Source of the DNA: Lachancea thermotolerans CBS 6340
Lineage: Eukaryota > Ascomycota > Saccharomycetes > Saccharomycetales > Saccharomycetaceae
Assembly (NCBI RefSeq): GCF_000142805.1
Contig: NC_013078.1
Location: 620,001-684,000 of the forward strand
DNA: 64,000 bases
Reading direction: 5' to 3'
The notes under the pieces: generated by a model
The model's input: the letters and a program-made list of their open reading frames with translations, nothing else
What the model was told of the DNA's origin: nothing
Database searches by the model: none
Translations under genes and position numbers: made by a program
In this document: piece after piece, positions 26,727-35,911 of the stretch
Numbering within the stretch: position 1 is the stretch's first letter
How the letters are laid out: each line of letters starts with the position of its first letter

Positions 26727-28892
26727 CTATACCAAATCGCTAGCGATAAACCTTTTCCTCATCTCGATTCTCCCTGCGCCATGTTTTTGGGTCAACTTTT
26801 TGATGTTCGACTCCTCTCCAGATCTCAACATTTCATCATCTTCTCGAGTCCAGATGCCTGGGATATTCATGGGTGGATTAGAGCCAAAGTGGAACATACA
26901 GAGAAAGTACCTGGGAAAAACCATCAAGTCACCTGAGAGGGCAGTGAGAATGCTAGTGCTGAAAGTTTTACGGACACCCACATCGTCGCAAAGATCTTGT
27001 ACTAGCTTTTCAGCTTGAGAGGGCTCGTAATCCCTGGATATAACCTCGTTGATTTTATCCAAAAACTCCCTGGTGCTACCAAAGTGGAAGAACTGAGGCA
27101 TAAACAGTTCATTGGTAACAAGTGCAGGTGGGAAGGGAATTTTATCAGGGTCAATTTCATCAAACTGGGCTTCCTCGTTCGTAAAGTCATTTCTAATAGA
27201 TTCTGCGATCTCTTGAGGATACGCAAAAGCCGCACCACCAGCAGACTCGATTTTGGAAAGGTCGCGTCTGAGACCGGAAATGAAGTTAAGCGTTTCTTCA
27301 TCCAAGAAATCACCTTCAGGGATAGCGAACGCAAGTGCTGCGGGGTCAATAGCCCCGCCATTTGCTGCGATAATAGCGGCAGCCTGTTGCTGCTGCTGTT
27401 GAGACAGCGTCTTGACTTTCTTGGCGAAGCTGTTGTAATTACCTGGAGTTGGGACACCTGGCCTTTTGGGTCTGTTTGTCATGTTCTTCATCGCTTGTGG
27501 AACCCTGCTCTGAGCAATCTCGTTTTCGTAGTACTCAATGTACCTGTCAATACCGAAAGTTAACAAGAACTTGCGAAATCTATCTCTCCACGCGTTTTCG
27601 GTGTGATTTGGGTTCTCATCAGCATACTTTTTGAAAAACTCTCTAGGAACAGGGCCACGGCGCTCGCCAACCCGGAAATCTTTGAAAGAGGGTCCTGGGT
27701 TTTGGCGTTCGTCGCTACCAGCTCCGAAAGAGCCCTTCAGATTTCCGTCAGGAGCATTTATGTCTTTAATTAATGACTCTCCAGTATCAGGATCCATCTG
27801 ATAAATGTCACGGTAAAACTGCTTTTTAACTTCAACGGAGAGCGCGTAGTCTTCTGAGGCAGTGAACTTATTCTTGAGTGATTTTGGCAAAACAGTGGTC
27901 TTGATAAGGTCGCCATTATCGTCTCGAACCAGCTTGCCGGTACTGTCAACCTGATATACAAAATTCAGCCGTTTTGCAAGATAAACCCGATAGCGATGCC
28001 TTATAGAGTTGCCCGTGTGCTTAGGCACATAGTGTGAAATCTCGTCAAAAAGGGTGTGGGTGGTGCGTCTTGTGGGATTCTTACGCACTACGTCAAGGAT
28101 AAATTCGTCCTCCTCTTCTGTGAATGAGGACTTGTTGTGGGATGCGGCGGGCTGACGCGCAGAGGGTGGGCTTGGCGCCACGGGGGTCTTAACGACATCG
28201 CTCTCATCTCCGCTAATGCTATTCTTTGCGGAATCAACACTTTCTCTTCGGGCGCCAGCGCCTTGATCCTCGGAGCCAGCATTGGACTCGGCTGTGACCG
28301 AAGCCATAGGCCCACCGTTCGTTTCAGATGGTTGTGGGGTGTCTGCGTCAGGCCTTTTATCTTCGCCAGGTTTAGTAGACGGAGATTCAACTGGCTGCTC
28401 CGCCGTCTCTGACGCGTCGTCCGCGGGTGCTGTCGGTTTTTCCCCGCTTTCATTCTGGAGCTGAGTATCTATCACAGCGCGGAACTCATTGTAGGGAACC
28501 AAGAAGGGCTGCACCTTCATAAGCACGTTGTTTTCGCAGCATGTTTTGATGTACGTCGGCGTCACTGTGGGCAGGTCTGAGGCGTTTATCGTGGAAACAA
28601 CAAACTCCTTATTGGACTTGCCAGAGGGCAGCTCCGAAAGCACAGTCCCGCCGTGGCCGCTGACCAGCTGCTCCAACTCCTGGCGACTCTCGTCATGTGC
28701 AATGAAGAAACCTAGATCTTGGAATATGTCTTGTTGGTCGTCACCTCCGCTGCCGGCGCCTTCGTCCTTGCCAGACGCGTCCTTGTCGCTCCGTGTATCA
28801 GGCTTGCCATCCTCGTAATGCTGTGACTGGTGTTCTAGCGCGTCCTCAAACGCGTTTGTGGAAGGTGTTTCGAAGTCATCTTGCTGAGACAT
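26727..28892 (-). CDS. RAP1: RAP1, telomere-binding protein and general transcription regulator
   Basis: DNA-binding protein acting at telomeres, silencers, and ribosomal-protein and glycolytic promoters. From the ATG at 28892 it has 721 residues (S. cerevisiae 827); the codon before it is GTG. Order: acidic N-terminus, BRCT domain (about 55-140), Ser/Pro/Ala-rich linker, two Myb-like DNA-binding domains (about 255-312, SSFTEEEDEFILDVVRKNP; and about 340-450, KFTASEDYALSVEVKKQF), a short polyGln-polyAla stretch, and the C-terminal Rif/Sir-binding RCT domain (about 590-721). It sits beside IES2 in order as YNL215W-YNL216W, with GYP7 between. Confidence 0.97.
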   Translation of the reverse strand: MSQQDDFETPSTNAFEDALEHQSQHYEDGKPDTRSDKDASGKDEGAGSGGDDQQDIFQDLGFFIAHDESRQELEQLVSGHGGTVLSELPSGKSNKEFVVSTINASDLPTVTPTYIKTCCENNVLMKVQPFLVPYNEFRAVIDTQLQNESGEKPTAPADDASETAEQPVESPSTKPGEDKRPDADTPQPSETNGGPMASVTAESNAGSEDQGAGARRESVDSAKNSISGDESDVVKTPVAPSPPSARQPAASHNKSSFTEEEDEFILDVVRKNPTRRTTHTLFDEISHYVPKHTGNSIRHRYRVYLAKRLNFVYQVDSTGKLVRDDNGDLIKTTVLPKSLKNKFTASEDYALSVEVKKQFYRDIYQMDPDTGESLIKDINAPDGNLKGSFGAGSDERQNPGPSFKDFRVGERRGPVPREFFKKYADENPNHTENAWRDRFRKFLLTFGIDRYIEYYENEIAQSRVPQAMKNMTNRPKRPGVPTPGNYNSFAKKVKTLSQQQQQQAAAIIAANGGAIDPAALAFAIPEGDFLDEETLNFISGLRRDLSKIESAGGAAFAYPQEIAESIRNDFTNEEAQFDEIDPDKIPFPPALVTNELFMPQFFHFGSTREFLDKINEVISRDYEPSQAEKLVQDLCDDVGVRKTFSTSILTALSGDLMVFPRYFLCMFHFGSNPPMNIPGIWTREDDEMLRSGEESNIKKLTQKHGAGRIEMRKRFIASDLV

Positions 28893-29525
28893 CACGGACC
28901 GCGTTACTTGATGTCAGTGTCTGGGTGCGACTTGACGCGTAGGGGCAGCTTAAAAACCCATGTACCTGAAACCTTGACCTTTCCAAACTACTTGAGCCGG
29001 TAATCATTCCTCACGACCGTGGAACCGGTCTCCGGGTAACAGGACATCGACTGTAACGATGTACGAGAGATAGGTAATAGCTGGGCGGCTAACGTGTTAT
29101 GTCCCAGCGGTGCCAAGAGGCCGGAGCTCAGATAGCAGTAGGAGAGCCCAATCGAGCCAGGACATATGTTAGATGAAGTATTAATCAAACGAGAGCTCCC
29201 CGAGTGACTTTTGGCGTCAAACGCCGGAACTTGACCGCTCGGTTTTCAAGGAATCACATAGGAGCGTCCGCGACGCTTCCGCACTGGTTCAGCCCATTAA
29301 ATTGCTTCCAAAACTATCCGCAGAGAACTTCTGGAATACACTTCTGGGACGCTCGTGCTGGGTGGTGGCATCCAGGAAGAAGGGAGAATTTTGACCTTAA
29401 AATCTATAAAACTAGTTCGTTCAGAGTGATACCATACCTACCACGCTTGTCGTCCTTATCCAGCCCTTAGTATCCACAGGGAATAAAAGCGCTAGTAAAG
29501 GTTCAACAAGGGGGAGTCGTTTCGG
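28893..29525. promoter_or_regulatory. RAP1 upstream region with a URS1 match
   Basis: The 630 bases upstream of RAP1 contain TGGGCGGCTAA at 29082-29092, which fits the URS1 consensus TSGGCGGCTAW exactly. A CCCATGTAC close to the RAP1 start (about 28955-28970) resembles a Rap1 site loosely, which would suit the known autoregulation, but is not a clean match. No RNA gene was seen. Confidence 0.35.
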
Positions 29526-29765
29526 ATGCAGAATCGGGCTGGGATGTTAAGAAGTCAACTACAAATTTCGAGGCGCGTAGCGGAAAAGCTGGTCTCTCCG
29601 CGGGTTCCCTGCATGGAATGTGAAATGTCAAGCGTTTCTGACTTTGATCCGCAGATGCTCGAACACATCTTAAACAAGTTCATGGGCAGAAATCAAAGTT
29701 TCTTCGTTTTTAGTGACCAGTATAGCAACGATGCGAAGCTCGCACGTGATGGGACCACCAGGTGA
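29526..29765 (+). other. Small ORF of 79 codons, uncertain
   Basis: An ATG-started frame between the RAP1 promoter and the PPN2 3' end, preceded by a plausible TATA (CTATAAAA near 29402, about 120 bases upstream). The second half (SSVSDFDPQMLEHILNKF and onward) looks like an ordinary amphipathic helical protein; the first half is less convincing. I recognise no family, and S. cerevisiae has no gene here. It could be a lineage-specific small gene or chance. A GTGAGT at the stop codon is not the yeast donor consensus. Confidence 0.25.
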
Positions 29766-29858
29766 GTTGTAATGCGCAGCGCGCAGTCCCACGCGCCGGG
29801 AAACATGAGTACTGCGCGCGGGCTTCAGGACGGAAGTTCGGCACCGGTTGTCGAGAGC

Positions 29859-30788
29859 TTAGCGCATTTCCCGGCACTCAACCTGATGGAGAAATTCTTG
29901 GTATTCACCGTCACGATAAACGACCTCAAGAGCGCTCAGCTGGCCGCCGCTAACGCAGGCGGAGTCGAGACCCTTGGTGCGCTTCCGCAGGGTCAGGCCG
30001 TTGCTGGAATCGTGGCCGTAGAAAACGGTGGTGTTCCGGGGCGCGTGCTGCCCGTCCCAGAACTTGTACCAGCGCCGCGAGTGCTTGAACTTGAACTTCG
30101 AGGTCTTGGAGTGGTCCTCGGGAAGCATGTACTTCATGGTGGTGATATCCTTCACTTTGGGCACGTCCTCGCGCGAGAGGTCTGGGTCGAGCCCCGCGTG
30201 CACCGCGACCAGCGTTTGCGGACCGAACTCGATGGCGAGCTCGGCCGGACAGTGCTTCGCGACCCAGTCCAATCTCTCCTCGCCCAGCTCGCGCGCCACG
30301 TCCCTGTGCATCCGGTTGACCTGACCGCGCGGAGGGATATAGCTCTCCGAGCTGAACTCGAGCGGCCTCCAGCGCGCGTGCCCGCTCGACAGGCGCTGCT
30401 CAAGCCCCACATGGTTCAGGTACGCAAACATCACGTTGACCTCGTGGTTTCCGAGGATACAGTGTGTCGAATCCTGGTGCTCCCGCATGTAGTCCACCAC
30501 CGCCCGGGACTGCGGGCCCTTAGAGGTGAAGTCGCCCAGCAACACCACGTGGGTATTCTCGTCCTTCGCGTTCACCTTGGCCATGAGCTTGGCAAACTCC
30601 TCAAACATCCCGTGGACGTCACCGACGAATATCTACCGCTGCTGCTCATTCGCAACAATGCTCCCCTGCGTGTGTATGAGCGGAAGCGATCTTTCCGGAG
30701 CGGCGATCACCAAGTAAGTGTAGCCCAACGATAAAAGCACGAATAGCGAAGTCCCGAGCGCAACCCATACGTTCTTCATGTTCGGCAT
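29859..30788 (-). CDS. PPN2: PPN2-type vacuolar endopolyphosphatase, interrupted by an in-frame TAG
   Basis: Calcineurin-like metallophosphatase related to S. cerevisiae Ppn2 (YNL217W, 326 residues), the zinc-dependent vacuolar enzyme that cuts inorganic polyphosphate. The whole gene can be read in one frame from the ATG at 30788: a short N-terminus, one membrane helix (VALGTSLFVLLSLGYTYLVI), a lumenal linker, and the catalytic domain with GDVHG, GDFTSKGPQS, GNHE, HAGL and GHDS motifs. A TAG at 30633-30635 interrupts it between the linker and GDVHG. Reinitiation at the ATG at 30608 would give 249 residues lacking the GDVHG metal ligands. I found no plausible intron: a GTATGG near 30770 would remove the membrane helix, and there is no TACTAAC. 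The rest is intact, so the change is recent, an assembly error, or read through. Confidence 0.85.
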
Positions 30789-32378
30789 TTCTCTAGTCCT
30801 TGGTTGGACGACGGGCGATGACCTGCTAAGATGCGTGGGAGCCTAATATATCTGCTGTGCTTCCGCGTGTCAAGCGATTATCACTCACGTGTAGCTAATA
30901 AGTTTCCCATGCATGTGGCTAAGCACCGTCCGGAACTCGCGATCTGCCGCGCGGGTTACGCAAGGCTTGTGATGATGACGGCGTTAGCGGCACGTTGGCT
31001 CTGAAATAAGCCGTGGCCGATGTTACCCGAGAGGTTGGGCGACTACTCACTCTGTTCTTGATGTCCATTAATTGGGTGCGAACTAGGTGGCTTAAAAGGC
31101 GAAAGAAATATCTTTGTTAGGCACACACAGAACTTGCTGAGCCACGTAGGCTGAACATCGCCGGGCCTTCCATGTAGCTCTCCTCGGAATGCCCGGAAGC
31201 GGAACGAGTGCGGTAAAAATGGTGGGCTGCCTGCGGAACGGCTTCTCGAGAAACAAATAAGTAGCGTAGCGAGCACGCCATGGCCCGGCTCGGGCTTGAG
31301 CACCCAGCCCGACTGGGCACACGCTGTGCTGAAGCACGATCTGCAGTCCTGTCGTTCTTTGGGCTCTCTTGCTTTTTTACACAATGCAATGCACGACGGC
31401 AGCTGCCGCAGCAACACAGCTGCAGTGGAACTTCCCTCAGGACCCCGCCTAGCGTGCTGTTCGAGCACAATGGCTTCGACGCTGTCCTTTCCACAACCCT
31501 ACGCGAGCGCGCGCCGAACGGCGCGTTTGACCCGCGAAAGTTAATCTTGCACATTCTTATCGAGAACTGAACGGTCGCCCAAGAACCGGGCGCATGCAGC
31601 GAACGCAACCTTCTTGAAAGAGTAGCTGCCACGCTAAAACTAGTCAACCCCCCCACCGCAGGACTCGAAGAAGCTGCGAGGAGTATGGTGCGCGGCGGTG
31701 GACACGAGCAACAGAAAACGCCTGGGCGCACTGTGGAGTTGTCAAGCTTGGTTGACAGCCACGGAGCCAGCGGCGGCACGCTGTTTGGCAAAGACCGGAC
31801 GTCCTGCAGGAGTTTGTCTGCCGCCTCTCGGGTCCTTGATTTGCCAGTCGCAATGCATTAGCCACGGTTCTGCACTAAGACTGGTCAGGAGCATCGTCGA
31901 CCGGGAGCGTTACTGACTGTTTGATATGTTGTATTACTACGGGATTCCACATTCCTGACGCGCTGTCGGCTCTAGTACAAGCCGGACCGGGGGAAAAGTG
32001 GCAGAGCTTAAGCTTGGCTTGAACCGAGCGTAACTTTATTGTCAATCGCGTCAAGCAGCGCGCATAAGTACTACAAACTAGTCAGTATCCTCTCTTGAGA
32101 TAGGTATCCACAATCGGTTAAGAAGCCCGCACACATTGTGAGAGTGGCTTTCGTGAGATACGACTTTATGTTTTCCTATCACGAATCCACACCCTGCCGG
32201 CGTGGTGAACAAGTTGTAAACTACCAACCCAAACTGCAAAAAAGGCTACAGGTCACCAGAAGATCGCCCAGCCAGTTCCTCGGAAGCACTCAAAGAACCG
32301 GTCTGAAACCAACCGTAACCATATTCCGCAGCCACATTTAGTATTTATCTGATCACTGCTCTAAACGTCTAGCTTAAA
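30789..32378. other. 1.6 kb gene-poor region between PPN2 and YPD1
   Basis: This is the longest stretch without a recognisable gene. It is fairly GC-rich from 30900 to 31850 and AT-richer near YPD1. Frames of up to 224 codons exist on the minus strand (31117-31791), but their composition (Cys, Arg, Ser rich) and the equally long frames on the other strand mark them as chance. I looked for tRNA boxes, snRNA and SRP/RNase P signatures and telomerase-template-like sequence and saw none that hold. It may be a long promoter for YPD1 or hold a fast-evolving RNA. Confidence 0.4.
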
Positions 32379-32795
32379 ATGAATACAGTGCCGATCCCAG
32401 CCGGGGTGATCAACTGGAACACGCTCAATGAAATAGTGTCAATGGACGAGGACAGTCCGGACTTTTCCAAAAACTTGATAATTCAGTACCTCGAGCAGGC
32501 CAACACGACATTTGACCAGATAGAGCAGGAGCTGCAAGGAAACTGCGATCTCGAGCAACTGGCATCGCTGGGTCACTTCCTGCGTGGCTCGTCCGCAGCA
32601 TTGGGGCTGCAGCGCATCTCGTGGGCATGTGAGCGCATTCAGAACTTGGGGCGCAAACGCGAGGGTGGCGTCGAGGGTCAGCAGCTGCCCGATTCGCACT
32701 ACGCACAATTGATTACAAATGCTCTGCAATGCGCCCGAAACGAGTTCAAAGCTGCAAAAGCAGAACTTTCTGCATTTTACAAGTCTGAACTTTAG
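32379..32795 (+). CDS. YPD1: YPD1, histidine phosphotransfer protein
   Basis: Phosphorelay intermediate between the osmosensor histidine kinase Sln1 and the response regulators Ssk1 and Skn7. It has 138 residues (S. cerevisiae 167). The HPt signature LGHFLRGSSAALGL carries the phospho-accepting histidine at H66 (S. cerevisiae H64). The difference in length lies in the loop between the last helices, where S. cerevisiae Ypd1 has an insertion. The ATG at 32379 opens the conserved VPIPAGVINWNTLNEIVSMD helix. The neighbouring GYP7 and PHO13 in S. cerevisiae (YDL234C-YDL235C-YDL236W) support the call. Confidence 0.96.
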   Translation: MNTVPIPAGVINWNTLNEIVSMDEDSPDFSKNLIIQYLEQANTTFDQIEQELQGNCDLEQLASLGHFLRGSSAALGLQRISWACERIQNLGRKREGGVEGQQLPDSHYAQLITNALQCARNEFKAAKAELSAFYKSEL

Positions 32796-32927
32796 CACTG
32801 CCGGCGCGTTTTTCTCGCGTACTGAGTTTCATTAGATACTGAGTCAACACATAAATCTTCCAACACAAGCACACCAATGGTGTGTGTTCATTGCATTATA
32901 AACAGTTTTCTCAAGCATCAGCCTGTT

Positions 32928-34538
32928 TCAGGGCTGTTTAGCTATTTCGGGGTCCTTTTGGCTGCCGAGGTGAAGTCCAGCCATGAACTTCAGCTCCTGC
33001 CGATCGCACGCCGCGATTACTTCGTCTGGGAAGTAATCTTGCGCGACCTCGCCGTTTTCGAAATCTGGGTTGTACTTGTAGTCCCGAGCGTACCCCAGTT
33101 CCGCCATCAATTTCGTTGGTGCGTTGCGTAGATGCATGGGGATGCCGCAGCTCGCAAACGAGTTTTGGTTTTCTCTTAGCTTGGCATTCACCTGTTTCCA
33201 AGCTCTATATAGTTGCACAGATTTGGGCGCTCTGGCAAGCGCAACGCTGCATTGTGCCAGTGCTAGATCCGCTTCTGGAAGGCCAACCTTCATAACCGCG
33301 TCGTGCGCAGCTACCGCCAATGGCAGTAGCGAATTGTCGAGCACGCCTATGTCCTCTGACGCTATTCGGATCATTCGGCGAGCAATATAAAGCGGGTCCT
33401 CCCCTCCTTGTAGCATACGCGCAAGGTAGTAGAGCGCAGCGTTCTCGTCGCTTCCGCGCACTGACTTGTGAAACGCGGAAATTGTGTCATAATGGTTCTC
33501 GCCCTGTCTATCGTAATATGTTCGCAGTTCCGTAGAATTTCCGTTGATGATCTCGCGAATGTCTTCTTCTTTCAACTCTTTTGCATCGTCTCTGGTGGAA
33601 ACCTCGATCATCTCAAGCAGGTTTAGGGCTCTTCTGGTATCTCCCATTGAGATGTCCACCACAAATTCCAGCACACTCCGGTCCAACTTTAGTGGGTGAT
33701 TGACTTTCCAAATCAAGTGCCGGCACTTGTTGAGCATGGCAATGCCCCGCGAAAGCACCAAGCACATTTCGTCAGTACTGAGCTTTGTCAGAACAAATAT
33801 TTGACAGCGACTCATTAAAGCGTTGTTCAATTGGAAGCTGGGGTTTTCCGTGGTCGCCCCAATCAATACAATATCGCCTGCCTCTACATGGGGCAGCAGG
33901 AGATCTTGCTGACCCTTGTTGAATCTGTGAATCTCGTCGATGAAAACCACCGTAATCCTTTTAGTTAGCGAAAATTCGCGTCTGGAATTTTCAAAGATCT
34001 TTCGAAGTTCCTGTGCGGTTGCTTTAGTTGCGCTAGTCTGAATTAGCGTATAAGTCACCCCGTTGGCGTGGCTTTGGTTGACTGCCTTGGTCAAAAGCCG
34101 TGCCAACGACGTTTTCCCTACTCCTGGAGGACCCCAAAGGATCATTGAAGGAATAATGCCTTGCTGGACAAACTTGTAGAGTACCCCGTGCTCTGAAGAG
34201 ATAATATGCTGCTGACCGACGTACTCTGCAAGTTCTTTAGGTCTTAGCTTTTCGCTCAAAGGTTGGTGTGCGATTTTCTGAAGGTTCCTAACATCTGCAT
34301 TTTCACCTTTTGAAGGCTGCGATTTGGGCTTTTTAACCTTTTCCTCAACCTCAATGATCTCTGGTTCGTCACTGGCCTGCTTTCGCTTCCCCTTGAGAAA
34401 GCTACTCAAGGTGGGCTCTTTTTTGCTTGTCTTTCCATCGCCAGTACACTTATCCAGGTGTGAGTTGATAGCTGAGTACTTAACCTTCAAGTTGCAGACG
34501 GGGCATGATATCAATTGTTCACTTTTTGATGTGTTCAT
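32928..34538 (-). CDS. MGS1: MGS1, AAA+ ATPase of replication stress (WRNIP1 family)
   Basis: DNA-dependent AAA+ ATPase that acts with ubiquitinated PCNA at stalled forks; homologue of human WRNIP1 and bacterial RarA. It has 536 residues (S. cerevisiae 587). An N-terminal UBZ-type zinc finger has ligands C12, C15, H27 and C31. Walker A GPPGVGKT is at 136-143, Walker B VVFIDEIH near 198, sensor segment ATTENPSF follows, and the C-terminal clamp-loader-like oligomerisation domain covers about 360-520. Start is the ATG at 34538. A PAC-like GCTCATCGC lies only 14 bases upstream. Confidence 0.96.
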   Translation of the reverse strand: MNTSKSEQLISCPVCNLKVKYSAINSHLDKCTGDGKTSKKEPTLSSFLKGKRKQASDEPEIIEVEEKVKKPKSQPSKGENADVRNLQKIAHQPLSEKLRPKELAEYVGQQHIISSEHGVLYKFVQQGIIPSMILWGPPGVGKTSLARLLTKAVNQSHANGVTYTLIQTSATKATAQELRKIFENSRREFSLTKRITVVFIDEIHRFNKGQQDLLLPHVEAGDIVLIGATTENPSFQLNNALMSRCQIFVLTKLSTDEMCLVLSRGIAMLNKCRHLIWKVNHPLKLDRSVLEFVVDISMGDTRRALNLLEMIEVSTRDDAKELKEEDIREIINGNSTELRTYYDRQGENHYDTISAFHKSVRGSDENAALYYLARMLQGGEDPLYIARRMIRIASEDIGVLDNSLLPLAVAAHDAVMKVGLPEADLALAQCSVALARAPKSVQLYRAWKQVNAKLRENQNSFASCGIPMHLRNAPTKLMAELGYARDYKYNPDFENGEVAQDYFPDEVIAACDRQELKFMAGLHLGSQKDPEIAKQP

Positions 34539-34729
34539 TCTCTGATTTCTGGCTCATCGCAGATTAAAGGCTTCATGATAAAATTCCCGTTTTTTCGGCG
34601 TCTAGATCAAGATACAGGATTTAAGCATTAACTACAGACATGAGTTCTCTAAAGTGTATAAATGTGTATATAAACGGTTCCAGTAGGTATGGTAAAATGC
34701 GCCAGCTATTGGGATGCCATTCTGCTACT

Positions 34730-35656
34730 CTATTTGGTCAGTTCATATAGGTCTCCCAGCTTCTCAGCGTAGTACTTTGGTAAAGGATGGTCACCGGTCG
34801 AGTCTAAAGCCTTCTCCTCAGTCTCGATACCAGTCAAAACCAATAAAGTGCCCCCCAGCTTCCCTTCGATGCCAAATCTCATATCAGTGTTGAGCCTGTC
34901 ACCGACCATGCAGCACTTGGATCTATCTATCTTCTTCGAGCTGACAATAGCATTTAGCATGTTAGGGTTGGGTTTTCCACATGCCGCAGGTTCCCTCCCC
35001 GAGGAGAAAGCCACGCATTCAATCATGGAGCCCGCACCAGGCAAAATGTGGCCCTTGCTGGGGTATGTGGAGTCGATGTTGGTGGCGACAAACTTGACGT
35101 CAGGCTGCTGCAAGTATTGCAAAGTCACAGCTAAGCGGTGGTAGTTGATTTTGGTGTCCAGGCCCGCAATGACGCACTTCACATCAGGGTCAAGGCCGTT
35201 CTTGAGAAAGGGCGAACTAGAGATATCAAAGGGTTCATCAAGTCTTGGATCATTGCATCCCAAAGATTCGATTCCCATGAGTTTCAGTTCCTCGGTTATG
35301 CCGGCCTCGCCAAAGACCCAGACTTTGTCTTTTCCGGGGGTAAGCTTCAACGTGTCGCGAACATACAACGCGGACGCGTATCCAGAGGTGAAGATTTGGT
35401 CTTCAGTGACTTTGATGCCATAAGAGGCAAACTTTTTAGTGTAGGCAGCCCGGGATTTGGTGGAGTTGTTGGTGACAAAGTACAGCTTCTTGCCGCGCGA
35501 TAATAGCATCTCCAGAGTTTCGTTAATGTGAGGCAACAAATGCGATCCTAACCATAAAACACCATCACAGTCAAACAGAAAGGTGTCATATTGGTCTAGA
35601 AGTTCTTGCGCAACTTCCTTACTGTTGACCTTAACAGGGCTATTGGTTTGAGTCAT
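34730..35656 (-). CDS. PHO13: PHO13, phosphoglycolate / 4-nitrophenyl phosphatase
   Basis: HAD-superfamily phosphatase that repairs side products of glycolysis and the pentose phosphate pathway, such as 2-phosphoglycolate, 4-phosphoerythronate and 2-phospholactate. From the ATG at 35656 ([10 protein letters not shown]) it has 308 residues (S. cerevisiae 312). The frame runs 25 codons further to an ATG at 35731, but that stretch has no counterpart in S. cerevisiae. HAD motif [11 protein letters not shown], motif [11 protein letters not shown], and motif [14 protein letters not shown] are all present. Confidence 0.96.
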   Translation of the reverse strand: MTQTNSPVKVNSKEVAQELLDQYDTFLFDCDGVLWLGSHLLPHINETLEMLLSRGKKLYFVTNNSTKSRAAYTKKFASYGIKVTEDQIFTSGYASALYVRDTLKLTPGKDKVWVFGEAGITEELKLMGIESLGCNDPRLDEPFDISSSPFLKNGLDPDVKCVIAGLDTKINYHRLAVTLQYLQQPDVKFVATNIDSTYPSKGHILPGAGSMIECVAFSSGREPAACGKPNPNMLNAIVSSKKIDRSKCCMVGDRLNTDMRFGIEGKLGGTLLVLTGIETEEKALDSTGDHPLPKYYAEKLGDLYELTK

Positions 35657-35911
35657 TTTCTTTATTGTATTGGCCCTTTTCTGCAGATATCTAGTACAGT
35701 CTGCAGACTGAAATAGATACTTTGTTTTCATTTTTATACAACGTGTTCAGGAAAGATCAGGTTTCACTCTTCTAAAAAAAGAGGCACTCCAGAAGCCGCT
35801 CAGCCCTTCGAATCTAGCGCTCTATCTTGGGCCGCGAATTTGAGATTGAAAGCTTAAGCAACAGATTGTTAAGCGCTTCCAAACAGGCGCGCAATTCGCA
35901 TCTACATCCGG

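Noticed and set aside
30633-30770. Intron in PPN2 from GTATGG near 30770 to the TAG at 30633
   Set aside because: It would delete the membrane helix expected in Ppn2, there is no TACTAAC branch point, and the stretch reads as a sensible protein in frame, so an in-frame stop is the simpler reading.
31117-31791. 224-codon minus-strand frame in the PPN2-YPD1 gap
   Set aside because: Its Cys/Arg/Ser-rich composition is typical of chance frames in GC-rich DNA. Overlapping frames of similar quality exist on both strands, and no motif is recognisable.
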